Assembly (NCBI GenBank): GCA_963693315.1
Contig: OY856188.1
Location: 161,239,058 to 161,303,057, forward strand
Origin: Diogma glabrata
Lineage: Eukaryota; Arthropoda; Insecta; Diptera; Cylindrotomidae
DNA length: 64,000 nucleotides
Direction: 5' to 3'
The translations under genes were made by a program, and so were the position numbers. This document shows positions 12,289 through 23,400 of this stretch, piece by piece. The notes beneath the pieces are model-generated. The model was not told the DNA's origin. It ran no database searches and saw only the letters and a list, made by a program, of their open reading frames with translations. How positions within the stretch are numbered: position 1 is the stretch's first letter; each line of letters opens with the position of its first letter.

Positions 12289-13314
12289 TGTGTAGTACAT
12301 TACATTTCCTAGATTTTATAAAAAAATTATTTGTATGGACCAACAAATAAGTGACAGTATTATGTTTTAAAAAATATCGCATGGAGAATATAAATTTCAC
12401 AGCTAATTTCAAAGTAAAATTATGTGGGAAATCAAATATTTCGAGTGATTTTCTAAGATACCTCCAAAATCGTGATAGGCCCTAAAAATATTTAATATTT
12501 AAAGCAAAATGAAATAATATTTTTCAACCCATTTTTACCATTTTGCAAAAAATGTGCCCGAAAGTACCACATTTTCGTAAATAACACTAGTTTACAAGAA
12601 AAATCTCCCGAAATAAAACCCAACTTTTCTTATAGATTTGGACCTCCTGAACACGAATATCATATTCATTTTTTTTGGTTAGCTCTTGTTTTTGAGATAT
12701 TCACGAAAAACCAAATTTTTTGGTGATCAAAAATGTTGTTTCGGTTTTTGGGTCTCATATTTTACAAAACAAACAAATTAAGCATATTAATAAAACAAGT
12801 GCATAGTAAATATGCCAACAAACATTTTGAGTTATATTTTGTAAAAATCCGTTAAGGATTCTGGAAGTTACAGTCGAAAAAAGTTGAAAAAATACGAAAA
12901 ATTCACGTTTTTTTAAATTTTTCCATTTTCAACACCATAAATTTTGAACAAATAAAGACACTAATTTTTTTTAATTTCTTGGAACCTATAGTAGCTTTAA
13001 TTTCCTTTCTTTTAAGCTAAAAGATACGAATATTGGTGCAGTTTGCACCAAGTTATGCAAGTTTTCCCAAAAAAAGTCAAAACTCAAAATTTGGAAAAAA
13101 TAGTTTTTTACTTAATTTATTGTGCCATAAATAATAATTTTAAATGTTCAGTCGTTCTCAAACATCAGTAAAGATTTATTTAAAAATAGTAAAGTATAAT
13201 TTTTATTTTTGTTTTCGAAGTTGGGAATTGGATCGATATGAGATGTATATAGAAAAATATAAACAAAAGATAATGAATTGTGAGGAGAGGCAAAACATCA
13301 TAACATCAGAACTA

Positions 13315-13331
13315 TTTTTTTTTTTTTTTTT
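13315..13331 (-). other. Poly(A) tail of the LINE at 13.3-16.1 kb
   Basis: A run of 17 T on the plus strand is the A-tail of the minus-strand LINE, 60 bp below its stop codon. It marks the 3' end of the retrotransposed copy. Confidence 0.75.
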
Positions 13332-13391
13332 AATAAGAAGTGTTGTGTAGTAGGAATTACAAAATGTGTCACAACAACACATAGATACCTT

Positions 13392-16127
13392 TTAAGACGT
13401 AGGTCCCACAACAACATGCGTCTTGAGGTATAGGTGGACGCTTTTTTTAAATCTTTGTGGATTGAAAGCACTCGAGACTATTGATTCGGGCAAAGCATTC
13501 CATGTGTACGATGTACGCACAAAGAAATCTCTTTGCATTCTATTACTATGACAGTGAGTAATCTCGACAGTTCGACCGCCCGCACACACCGATTGACGAG
13601 TAAAACGGGGAAAAACATATGTCTGAGGCATTATGGACCTGATTTCATCCGAGCACTGCTGGTGACGATATTTATAAAAAACAACGAGATCAGCAACAGT
13701 GCGACGATGTTGCAGGGAATCAAGACCTAATGTTAAATCTCGATCACCAACAATTCGTATAGCTCGCTTCTGAACAGAGTCCAAAAGAGCTAGGATAGTA
13801 ACAGATGCAGCGCCCCAAACTTGACAACAATACTCCATACAGGGACGAATATAGGACTTATAAATGTGGAGTAATTGATGCGAAGTAAAATATTTTTTAC
13901 ATCTATTGAGGAGGCCGAGTTTTCTTGACGCGCTCTTTGCCATGGCCATTATATGATCGTTCCAGAGTAAGTCATTGGATATTGTGACTCCCAATAAACG
14001 AACGCTTTCACATTCGCGTATTTGGTCGTCACACATATTAATTGTAATATCGTTGGGAAACTCGGTCTTTGATCTGGAAACAATCAATAGCTGTGTTTTG
14101 GTGGAATTAAAATTGACCAAATTTTTGTCACCCCAATCGGCGACTTTTTTTAGGTCCTCGTTTACATTTATGGCAGCGTCTCTCCGGACGGGATTAATTC
14201 GTTCATGCATTTTACCCTTTGAAGATAGGGGGACGAATGACTTGTGCAGTGTACTATCATCTGCAAAACTATTTATTGGGTTACTGGTGATTTGCAACAG
14301 TTCGTTGATATAAATTAAAAATAAAGTGGGAGATAAAACTGAGCCTTGGGGTACACCAGCGTTAATTAATTTGGACTCAGAAGAAAAGCCATCTATAGAC
14401 ACCGAGATGTATCGGTTAGACAGAAAATTTTGAATCAACTTCACGACTGCGGGATGAAAACCGTACGCAACGAGCTTGTTGATCAAGTTGGCATGCCAAA
14501 TTCGATCAAATGCTTTTGAGATGTCTAATGCGATCACGTACGTTTCACCACCTTTCTCAAGTATGCTATTCCAAATATGTGCCACATAGTTCAAAAGATC
14601 GGTTGTTGATATTTTGTTTCTAAAACCGTATTGGCTGTCAGATATCAAATGGTTGTCTTCCAAAAATTTGGATATGTGTGAATTTATATAGTGCTCGTAT
14701 ATTTTAGACATGACTGGGAGTAAGGCTATTGGTCTATAATTTGAAATATCACATTTCGTTCCTTTTTTTGGGACAGGCTGGACATTGGCCAACTTCCAGC
14801 AGGATGGATAAATACCAGATTTATAGGATTTATAAAATATTTTGGTGAGGGTTGGTGCAAGTTCTTTTGAAAATGTTTTTAGAATAACAGGAGGAATGTT
14901 GTCCAGACCAGAAGCTTTGTTGTTGTTTAACCCCCTTAAAAGTTTTTCGACAATTTTGGGTTTGAAATGTAATTGTTTCATATTAACTCCTGAAGACTGG
15001 ATTTGGGGTATTTCTTTAGGAGTTTCTAAAACTGTTGAATTTGAAGCAAAGCGTTCCGCGAACAATGTAGCTTTCCTTGCAGGGTCAGTAATGATTGAGT
15101 CACCATCAATGATAGGAGGGATAGAAGATTTAGTACCACAATTTAAAGAATTAATGGCACTGTAAAAACTTTTGTCAGAAATTGACATACTCGAAAGTTT
15201 TGCCGCTTTCGCTCTGTCAATCTCTGCTTTTTCGATTTCGATTATCTGGTTTGATATTTTATTAGCCTTTAAATATTGGGATCGATTAGCAGAGTTCTTT
15301 TTATGAATCCAAATATTAAATAATCTACGTTTGTTTCTAAGAGCCAATTTGGCTGCTTTCGAAAACAAATATTTTTGTTGGGGTTTCATTATTGAAAAGG
15401 GAACGAATTTGTTAATACCAAATTGAATGGTTTCAGTAAAGTTTTGAGCAGAAACATTTACATCGTCAGTATAAAAACAATGACGATCAAAAGGGAAACC
15501 TTGAAAAAAACTTCGGAGACCATTGGTGTCCATTTTTGAAAATTGAAATATTTTACGGGGTTTGGGAACTCTAGTTTGTAGCAAATCAGTTTTGATAACT
15601 GATGTGGTTAGATAATGGTCAGAATTTCCAATACTACCCTTATCGACATCGACACTCGTAATATCTGGCATAGATGTGAGATAAAGGTCTAAGAGAAAAC
15701 TTTTATCACCGCCATTACGAGGAGTGAAAGTTGGGCTTTTTACAATCTGCGTCAGGTCGCGCGATGCAGCAAATATTTCTGCCTCCCTTCCATTGTTGTC
15801 GTCGGTCATTTTGGAAAATTCCAACCACGATTTGCTATGGACGTTGAAGTCACCGGTAACGATAACCTCACAACTTTGAAATTGTGCTCTAATTTCGTCG
15901 ACAACATTGGTCAAGTCATTAAAAAAATTGGGATTATGTTTGTTTGGGGACCGGTATAGAGCTATTGTGAAAAAAGAAATTTCAGGTAGACAAACCTTTA
16001 ATACTACTGTACTGTAGCCATCACCATGTACTTCATAATTTGGAAAGCGTTTATATGCAACACTCTCATGAATATATGCACATACACTTTGATGGAGTTT
16101 AAAAGCTGAAGTTAGTTCAAGCACCAT
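13392..16127 (-). CDS. LINE ORF2: endonuclease (5'-truncated) and reverse transcriptase, Jockey/I-like
   Basis: An open frame of 911 codons, the longest in the window. ORF2 proteins nick target DNA and copy the element RNA into it. The APE-type endonuclease keeps GDFNVHS at residues 92-98 and NSDHYLT at 168-174, but its first ~60-70 residues are missing. An in-frame stop lies 4 codons upstream of the ATG and the sequence beyond is not coding, so the copy is 5'-truncated. The reverse transcriptase shows YRPIALLP (464-471), SKAFDRIWH (537-545), GVPQGSVLSP (591-600) and the catalytic FADD (621-624). A thumb follows (LGLLNRCKKYFT), and the end has an RDFFVRTSYTWNALPESI motif. No frameshift is seen, so the insertion is probably fairly young. 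Without the full endonuclease it should not move on its own. Relatives lie at 38,174 and 55,010. The clade is assigned by eye only. Confidence 0.9.
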   Translation of the reverse strand: MVLELTSAFKLHQSVCAYIHESVAYKRFPNYEVHGDGYSTVVLKVCLPEISFFTIALYRSPNKHNPNFFNDLTNVVDEIRAQFQSCEVIVTGDFNVHSKSWLEFSKMTDDNNGREAEIFAASRDLTQIVKSPTFTPRNGGDKSFLLDLYLTSMPDITSVDVDKGSIGNSDHYLTTSVIKTDLLQTRVPKPRKIFQFSKMDTNGLRSFFQGFPFDRHCFYTDDVNVSAQNFTETIQFGINKFVPFSIMKPQQKYLFSKAAKLALRNKRRLFNIWIHKKNSANRSQYLKANKISNQIIEIEKAEIDRAKAAKLSSMSISDKSFYSAINSLNCGTKSSIPPIIDGDSIITDPARKATLFAERFASNSTVLETPKEIPQIQSSGVNMKQLHFKPKIVEKLLRGLNNNKASGLDNIPPVILKTFSKELAPTLTKIFYKSYKSGIYPSCWKLANVQPVPKKGTKCDISNYRPIALLPVMSKIYEHYINSHISKFLEDNHLISDSQYGFRNKISTTDLLNYVAHIWNSILEKGGETYVIALDISKAFDRIWHANLINKLVAYGFHPAVVKLIQNFLSNRYISVSIDGFSSESKLINAGVPQGSVLSPTLFLIYINELLQITSNPINSFADDSTLHKSFVPLSSKGKMHERINPVRRDAAINVNEDLKKVADWGDKNLVNFNSTKTQLLIVSRSKTEFPNDITINMCDDQIRECESVRLLGVTISNDLLWNDHIMAMAKSASRKLGLLNRCKKYFTSHQLLHIYKSYIRPCMEYCCQVWGAASVTILALLDSVQKRAIRIVGDRDLTLGLDSLQHRRTVADLVVFYKYRHQQCSDEIRSIMPQTYVFPRFTRQSVCAGGRTVEITHCHSNRMQRDFFVRTSYTWNALPESIVSSAFNPQRFKKSVHLYLKTHVVVGPTS

Positions 16128-16564
16128 AAAGTTAAGCCCCTATTTATGTCTATTAATACCTGTAAGGTTTGTTTCTTTTCTGTTTTTGGTTTTTTGATAA
16201 TGCAAATTTTTTTCTATCACCGCCCACCTTGTGTTACTTACGTTTATGATCATTTTAAGTTTAATTTAAGAAAGCAATTACTTCTCTTTTTTAATAGTTT
16301 TTCGGTTTTGCCAACTTTTGTTTTATTAGTTTAATTTCTTTTTAAGTAGATAGTTGTCGTATGATTAGTTGCAAATATAATCTCTCTGAGAATAAATTTA
16401 ATTCCAAACATTCAAGTGAAAATATTAATTAAAAACGAAAAAATATTACAAATATAAATTTTAAATAGTGTATTGTTTTTAAAAATCAATAAATCAATAG
16501 TGATAGGCAGCTATAAGCAAAACAACATAAATTGTTAGTAAAGTGTACGGTCTAGTTTATTTAA

Positions 16565-16714
16565 ATGGCGTCGTCAAGAAGTTTCAAGCGTAAAAATAGC
16601 CCAAATTCATTTTGTTTTATTTGTGGAAGTAACATAATACATACTGCTAAAAGAATCACTCCATTTATAAGAACTGCCTATCTTCATTACAAACTGATAT
16701 TTTCCAACTCCTAA
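16565..16714 (+). CDS. N-terminal remnant of a CxxC protein of a widespread unclassified transposon family
   Basis: A 49-codon frame starts at ATG 16,565 and contains KNSPNSFCFICGS and ITPFIRTAYLHY. I recall the same order (a basic start, K-N-x-P-x-x-F-C-x-I-C-G, then I-T-x-F-x-x-x-A-Y-x-x-Y) at the start of large uncharacterised proteins repeated many times in aphids and other arthropods, which are probably transposon-encoded. Here the frame runs straight into the tandem repeats at 16,690 and stops at 16,712, so the rest of the protein is gone. It lies between the long inverted arms of the 12,585-17,783 element, which suggests that element's autonomous form encodes this protein. The product is not functional as it stands. 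Confidence 0.55.
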   Translation: MASSRSFKRKNSPNSFCFICGSNIIHTAKRITPFIRTAYLHYKLIFSNS

Positions 16715-17190
16715 AATAAATCCGAGGTGGGAGGAGCTAGATCATGTCAAAAAACTTCACAAAAAATCTCAATTTCGAGAAAAACCATTTAAAAATTAAA
16801 TATATCTTTTGTCCAAAAACGACATTTCATAATCAACTAACTGATATTTGTCAACTCCTAAAATAAGTTCGAGGTGTGAGGAGCTAGATCATGTTAAAAA
16901 ACTTCACAAAAAAATCTCAATTTCGAGAAAAATCATATAAAAATAAAATACAACTTTTGTAAAAAACAGACATTTCATAGTCAACTAACTGATATTTTCC
17001 AACTCCTAAAATAAGTCCGAGGTGAAAGGAGCTAGATCATGTCAAAAAATTTCACAAAAAAAATCTCAATTTCGAGAAAAATCATATACAAATAAAATAC
17101 AACTTTTGTCAAAAAAAGACATTTCATAATCAACTAACTGATATTTTCCAACTCCTAAAATAATCCCGAAGTAGGAGGAGTTAGATCTAA
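16690..17190. repeat. Tandem repeat, ~147 bp x 3.5
   Basis: The unit runs from ACTGATATTTTCCAACTCC through GGAGGAGCTAGATCATGTC and TCTCAATTTCGAGAAAAA to CATTTCATAATCAACTA. It starts near 16,693, 16,840, 16,987 and 17,138, with the last copy partial. It lies just inside the right arm of the long-inverted-repeat element. Confidence 0.85.
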
Positions 17191-18015
17191 TACGAAAACA
17201 ACCTATATATAAATCAATTATGTTGCAGAGTTTAAATTATTCTTATATAGTTAAATTTTTTTTCCAAATTTTGAGTTTTGACTTTCTTTGGGAAAACTTG
17301 AATAACTTGGTGCAAACTGCACCAATACTCGTATCTTTTAGCTTAAAAGAAAGAAATTGAAGCTACTATAGGCTCCAAAAAATTAAAAAAAATTAGTGTC
17401 TTTATTTGTTCAAAATTTATGGTGTTGGAAATGGAAAAATTTAAAAAAAACATGAATTTTTCGTATTTTTTCAACTTTTTTGACTGTAACTTCCAGAATC
17501 CTTAACGGATTTTTACAAAATATAACTCAAAATGTTTGTTGGCATATTTACTATGCACTTGTTTTATTAATATATTTAATTTGTTTGTTTTGTAAAATAT
17601 GAGATCCAAAAACCGAAACAACATTTTTGATCACCGAAAAAATTGGTTTTTCGTGAATATCTCAAAAACAAGAGCTAACCAAAAAAAATGAATATGATAT
17701 TCGTGTTCAGAAGGTTCAAATCCATAAGAAAAGTTGGGTTTTATTCAGGGAGACAAAAAAAGTTCAAAATTTGTAAACTAGTGTAATGAACCAGAAATAT
17801 ATGTTTGATATTTTTACAGATGTTATCACTGAAAAAGAGTATTGTATGCAACATTAATAATTTATTGTATTGCGAGCATATTGTACAAATTAAATAAAAC
17901 ATGGCTTCTTTATTTGATATAACAAAACATCTTCACACAATTCATTTTAATTGTTTAAGCGAATTTAAGTATAAAATATGGAGGGGCTGAAATCTCACAG
18001 CTCTGAGATATCAAG

Positions 18016-21000
18016 ACTTCGGTCTGGGTTAAGGATTTTGATATAGTTTTCGGCAAAAAACTTTTATGAGGACATGGTTTTTAGTTTTGGGCAGCGATGT
18101 ATATCAAACATAACTCTTTATTAAAGTACAAGTATTTTTTATCTCTGTTTAAAAATTTATTACAAAACTAACACGAAACATCAATACGTTACCGGAAAAT
18201 TATAATCAAAATTCCAAAAATATTGTTAAATTAAATAAAATCAAACTTTTTCAAAATTCCAAAAATTATAATAAAATCAAAAATTTAAAATTTTTCAAAA
18301 TTCCAAAAATATTCCAAAAATTCTTGCAAAATCAAAAATTAAAACTTTTTCCAAAATTCTAAAAATATTGCAAAAATTATTACAAAATCAAAAATACAAA
18401 CTTTTTCAAAATTCCAAAAATATTTCAAAAAGTATAACAAATTCAAGAATTTCCATGTCCAATTTCATTTTAAATTACACTTACGTCATAAAAACAGCTA
18501 CATTTTTTTTCCCAAAAAATTAGCTAAAAAATTGAAATCATTTTTTGACACACCTGACATTATTTTTTGACAAACTTATAATGCCATAATTCTCTATAAT
18601 AATAATACACTATCATGTCATACGAACTATTAATTTTATTTTTTTCTAAAAAAATAGGGTAAAAAATAAATAAAAACCTTTCTTTTGACACACTTGACAA
18701 CATTTTTTGACAAAGTTATAATGCCATAATTCTCAATAATCATAATAAAATTTCATTTCAAACAAACAATGTTATTTTTTTTCCAAAAATTAGATAAAAA
18801 ACTAAATAAAAATCTTTTGACACACTTGACAACATTTTTTTGACAAACTTATAATGCCATAATTCTCAATAATAATAATAAAACTTCATTTCAAACAAAC
18901 AATTAATTTTATTTTTTTTCCAAAAAATTGGGTAAAAAATAAATAAAAATCTTTCGTTTGACACACTTGACAACATTTTTTTGACAAACTTATAATGCAA
19001 TAATCTAGATTTTGGTCTCACATACTAATCCCGACCATCAAGATTTCTCCAAATTCGATGTTCCTACTCGTAATCACTTAAAATGAACGTTTTTTAAGCA
19101 AAAAATATGCAAATTTCCTTGTTTTGACACCCCGAGTCGAACTTTAACTACGATTTAAGTAGTCGACATTCTCAAATGAACCTATTTTAGTCCTTTTCAT
19201 CCTTTATTGCCTCTAAATAAGAACTTTTTATTCTCGATAAACTTATTAACTTCTACAAAATCTAAAAACATACTATTTAACATCTAATTAGAATCTCAAA
19301 AAACTATTTATAGTCTACTTATTCTTATGTCATGTTATTTTGCAAAAAAAAATTGATCTGAGATCAAAAAAATTAGCTGTCAGATCAAATTAGCTGTCAG
19401 TTTGTGTTCTTTGGCAAAAAAAGATTGATTTTATTTTGATCTAGATCAAGTTTTAAAAATCTAGATTTTTTGGTAGATTTTACAAATACATTGAAATATT
19501 ATTTTTAATTGTCAAATTTATGTAAAAAAAAACCGCCATTTTAATTATTATTATTATTTTGTTTAAAAATAATTTATTATTATTTAAATTATTTAATTTA
19601 CTAATTAATAATAAAGTTATTACAAATAAAATGATAAAACGTAAAATCTTTCATTTTCAAATGTAAACATAACCAAACATATCAACTGGCAGAACAAAAA
19701 GTCAAAACAATTTACTACTACATTTACAAAAGTAGATTGATTTATTTTATGCTGTTCGTTGGCAAGTAAATAAATCAATCTTTTTCCATCAAGCCAAAGA
19801 ACGCGACATTAAAATACTACTTTACACCTAAATAAGCCTGTTTTTCAACACCTTACTAAGTACTTATCATATCCTAAGAACTTAAAAAGTCCTATCAATT
19901 CTATCAATGTACAAAATTACATCTTATTTGAATCTTCAAAAACTATTGACGATTCCGATCTTATTTCACATCAAACCCGACAAACATTTTTATACATGAA
20001 GATAGCGCTCGTATATTTAAGTTCTAAATTGGACATGTATGAGTGTGATTTTGTTTGTAAAGGATGCGTCCATTTTTTCGCCATTTTTTTACTGATACAA
20101 TTTAAAAGACCAAAATTCAGAAATCAAAAAATTTAAATATTTGAATTATGTGTAGAAAATAATACTAATTTTCCATAAATTTCTCAGTATTATGAAAAAT
20201 TAAATCAAAATATCGATAAATCAATATGAAATAAGACAAATAAAAAATACTAAAAAAATATTATATTTTTTTTAAATCACTAAAATTAATTATTAAGAGA
20301 GGGCCTAATTGTTTAGCGAGATTAATTATATTACATTAACTGAAAAATTTCTTTCGCACATAATTTTATATAACATTTAAACTACTCAATTCAATTAAAT
20401 GCATATAAATTATTTCCTAAAATGTTAAATAAAACCAACCATTTTAGAATACATAAAATACGTTTTATTTTTCTATATTCTTATATTTATTGTTCTTTTT
20501 TGTTCTTTCTTTTCTTTTGATTATTTTTACTATCGCATCAAACAATTTTTTTCTTTTCGTTTTTTAATATTACGGAAAAGACCGAAAGAAATTTTTTTTT
20601 TAACGTCTATTTAACAATTTAAATGGGATTTTTTCCGGTAAGTAGCCATTGTAGGAGTTATGTAGATGTTATTTTTGTATTGAAAATAAGTGATACTTAA
20701 ATACTCTAAATTCTAAATAGTAGAATTTGTAGGTTTTAAAGAGTAGTTAAATTTCGACTCGGGACACTTGACGATTTTTTTGACACACTTCCGGTACAGT
20801 TATCAAACACATCGTCCTTTCGGCTTTTCCCATTGAGTAAACCTATTTATAGAAAAAAAAAATTTTGAAATCCGTCCAGCGGTTTTCTAGATTTCGTCGG
20901 TTGTGACGGCCGGACGGCCGACAGACAGACACACATTTTTTTTTTTGCTTTTTTAAAATCAGTAGGTCCTAAAACGTCAAGAAATGCCAAAAAAAGTGGG

Positions 21001-21057
21001 GGTAAGAATTTCACTTTGAGCTCATGAATGTAATACTTAGGTCTTTCAGACCGAAGT
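18016..21057. repeat. Family A repeat, copy 1, split by an insertion at 19,131-20,763
   Basis: The left end ACTTCGGTCTGGGTT and right end TCTTTCAGACCGAAGT form short inverted ends. Inside are ~60-bp repeats of the type AAAATCAAAAATNAAAACTTTTTCAAAATTCC (18,190-18,440). Then come about four ~130-bp repeats around TTTTGACACACTTGACAACA and AACTTATAATGCCATAATTC (18,540-19,000). A conserved 3' region follows (TCGTAATCACTTAAAATG, CCGTCCAGCGGTTTTCTAG, GACGGCCGGACGG, AATCAGTAGGTCCTAAAACG). Related copies lie at 43.9-45.7, 49.9-50.9 and 59.6 kb. No protein is encoded. It may be a large non-autonomous DNA element; the class is unresolved. Confidence 0.75.
19131..20763. mobile_element. 1.63 kb inverted-repeat element, 4-bp TSD ACAC, inside Family A
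   Basis: The ends CCCGAGTCGAACTTTAACTAC and GTAGTTAAATTTCGACTCGGG match over 21 bp with one mismatch. They are flanked by ACAC at 19127-19130 and 20764-20767. The Family A copies at 44 and 50 kb lack this insert, which confirms its limits. It is AT-rich and non-coding. A 4-bp duplication is known for Chapaev, Sola and Ginger elements. I cannot choose between them. Confidence 0.85.
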
Positions 21058-21853
21058 AATACAGCCAAAATATCCTGATCATTAGTAAAATAAGAAAAAA
21101 AAAAATGCACTTTTCGTTTCAATAACAAATGTGCTTCTTATGTTGCAAAATTCGCTTTCAATTCTTTGCCGATACCAATTTACATAAAACAGTTTGGATT
21201 CGAATAATACTAATTTCCTTTTCCAATTAAATTGCTTTATGTGTCGGAAACTTTAGTATGCGTATAGCAATATATCTACACACTAAGCGTTCTAGATATA
21301 TTTTAACTCTGTGGTAAGCAACCGTGCAGTATAAATAGTTTTGAGTGTGAGTTATATTGTTCTAAAACGATTTTTTGGTTTCTTTCTCAGTTATATTGTT
21401 TATTTTCATTCTGGGTCGATGCGAATATCATTTCTGAGAACTACTTACCATTAATAACATTTTAGCAAATAAGTAATATTCATTGCCCTTAATAACTTAA
21501 TGCTTTGTCTAAAGGCCTATCGTTGTCCTCCTAATAACTAAAATTGTTATATGTTAAGCATTTTTACGGATTGCTTTATGGTAAGAAATTTTTCGTTAAG
21601 GTGGCCTTTTTAGTTTTGTGGTAAGTAGTTTTGCTTTGTGTGAAAGAAAATGTGAAAAGAGGATAAAACGTAGTTGTTCTGAAAAATCAGAATGCAAGTC
21701 TGCTTGCTAGTCATGAGACATACTTAACCAATGAACTCATAATATGAATTTGTCAAGAAAATATATTTTCATTTGTTGGAAATCAATAAATTTATAAACA
21801 TTGTTTTTTATTTTTTACAATTAGAATGGTATGCGTTATTGAATAGAGGATAT
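21058..21853. other. Core of the 13.8 kb element, no assigned feature
   Basis: AT-rich sequence with no long frame. An AATAAA-like stretch lies near 21,785. It belongs to the core left after removing nested insertions. Confidence 0.4.
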
Positions 21854-22081
21854 TTAAATAGTATGATTTATAAAGTGTGAAGCAATGGAATGAAAACAAA
21901 TTTCGTTTTGTAGGGCAAACATAATTTGCTGCAATTTGCTATAATTGCCATCAAGTGGTGTAACTGAACGGTTAATGCCCAATGGCAAAATGCATTTTAT
22001 TAAATATGGTGATACTTCCTTAATGCGTCTATGATCTCTCGTGAATGAAACCCAATTTTTTTTTCTTGACCAGTAAAACAA
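21854..22081 (-). CDS. Unrecognised 75-codon frame in the core of the 13.8 kb element
   Basis: It reads MFYWSRKKNWVSFTRDHRRI at the start and contains KEVSPYLIKCILPLGINRSV. The composition, with mixed charged and hydrophobic residues and few low-complexity runs, looks more protein-like than the AT-driven frames around it. I do not recognise the family. It lies on the same strand as the split frame at 22,924-23,400 and could be part of the same lost transposase or accessory gene. It could also be chance. Confidence 0.3.
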   Translation of the reverse strand: MFYWSRKKNWVSFTRDHRRIKEVSPYLIKCILPLGINRSVTPLDGNYSKLQQIMFALQNEICFHSIASHFINHTI

Positions 22082-22923
22082 AGTAACATTTTTTTCATAA
22101 TACCAATATGCTGCTAATGAAGCATATCACACACGACAACATAATCTACCATATTAATAGGAAGGCAGAGAAGGGTGAATTGAATTTGTGATGATGTTTG
22201 TCTAGTTGCTAGCGAAAGGAATAATCAGTTCGCTTAGGCATATAAGTTCGGGGAAAACTCATATTGTGTTGGCCATTATCATACTCTCCAATGACATGGC
22301 AGTTGATCATGACATGATCATGACATCCATGATAAGTGTTGAAGTTAACTGTAACTAGAGCAAGACTTAGACAAAGCTAATTGAGTTTTTGAAATGTTGG
22401 TTTCATTTTGTTTTCGATTAGTATATTTACCTTTGATCATACTACAAGCTGCAGCGTCACAAATAAAGCAACGGATTTTAATATCTATGGGACGGATTTT
22501 AATATCTATTTATCTTTATTTTTATCTATATCTTTGCTATTATTTATTATAATACTGTTTTGCAAGATCGGCTACAAATTATCTACAAAGCCTTTCGCCA
22601 CAGTAAATTCCCACAAACATCGGTGCAAAACCGTTGATCTCGCATGTATTACGATGTGCATGAGCCGAAATTGAGTTTTTGAGCTTTTATAAATAGGAAT
22701 TCCATCAATATTTATTCTTAAACTGATAGAAATTGAACTATCTAAGGTTTTGAAATAAGATTCTGAGCAACATTTAACACCTCGATTCCAATTGATTTAA
22801 TGGTATTATATTTGCAATCTTCATTGCACATTGTAGTGGTTGCAATTTATTTTGTTTAAGTCATTGTTTATAAATCGTTAAGAGCTCCTTTAAATCAGTT
22901 TGTACAATACTAAACGATACTGC

Positions 22924-23400
22924 CTATATTTGTATCTTATCAAGAAAGTCTTCTGTATTATCTTCGTTTTCGTCCTCGCTATCATAAAGGAAATGTCCGA
23001 ATTTTTCATTTTGATCGTATATAGAGATTACAGATGTTAAAAGTTTTGGTATTTGAGGTAGGCATGGCTGGAAAAAGACATAATTGCTCTCTTTTAATTC
23101 AGTATCACAATCTTTATTGGAAACTAAATTGTTCTCACCTATAAAACAAAGAGAATAAAATAATGCTCGTTTTCAAATTAAATAGACATTTTTGAAAAAA
23201 AACTTACTTATGTTTACATACTTTGTTGCAATAAAACGGATCAGATTCGGAAGAAATCACTTTTATTTTTTTAACAGTGTAATTGGCACATGTCAAACAT
23301 GTTTAACGTTAATACACAAATTTTCGTTATTAATTAAGGTTCCATTTTCAGCTGTTCAGTGTTGATCTCGGACTTTCTATGAAATGTAGAACTGCGGGTA
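22924..23400 (-). pseudogene. Remnant of an unrecognised spliced gene (possible transposase of the 13.8 kb element)
   Basis: On the minus strand, 23,138-22,924 is open for about 70 codons and ends in an acidic tail (LYDSEDENEDNTEDFL) and TAG. It is preceded by a plausible 69-bp intron, 23,207-23,139, with donor GTAAGT and acceptor TTTTATAG. Upstream of the intron another frame reads CLTCANYTVKKIKVISSESD and then FYCNKVCKHK, rich in paired cysteines, with a further open stretch (TLINNENLCINVKH) one base out of register. The splice joins the frames one base off and another shift lies near 23,290, so the gene is broken. A polyadenylation signal AATAAA follows at 22,851-22,846. No family was recognised. 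It lies in the 4 kb core, where a transposase would be expected. Confidence 0.4.

Larger units (their letters stand above)
12585..17783. mobile_element. 5.2 kb element with ~0.53 kb inverted repeats, CACTAGTTTAC ends, TSD TAA
   Basis: The outer ends are CACTAGTTTACAA at 12,585 and TTGTAAACTAGTG ending at 17,783. A TAA duplication flanks them (12582-12584 and 17784-17786). The arms, about 12,585-13,120 and 17,255-17,783, are near-identical in inverse orientation for some 530 bp. Shared blocks include CCGTTAAGGATTCTGGAAGTTAC and its reverse, and GGTGCAGTTTGCACC (itself palindromic) in both arms. Between the arms lie a LINE (13,315 to about 16,140), a 49-codon frame with a cysteine motif (16,565-16,714) and four ~147-bp tandem repeats. 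The superfamily is uncertain: CACTA and PIF/Harbinger both make short duplications. Confidence 0.85.

Noticed and set aside
13533..15165. Plus-strand frames within 13.5-15.2 kb
   Set aside because: They are antisense to the well-supported LINE ORF2 on the minus strand.
16690..19000. CRISPR-like array in the repeats near 16.7 and 18.5 kb
   Set aside because: Units are about 130-147 bp, tandem and diverged, with no unique spacers. The context is eukaryotic transposon DNA.
20847..21128. 93-codon minus-strand frame at the Family A right end
   Set aside because: It lies wholly in the non-coding 3' region shared by Family A copies, which is not open in the other copies.
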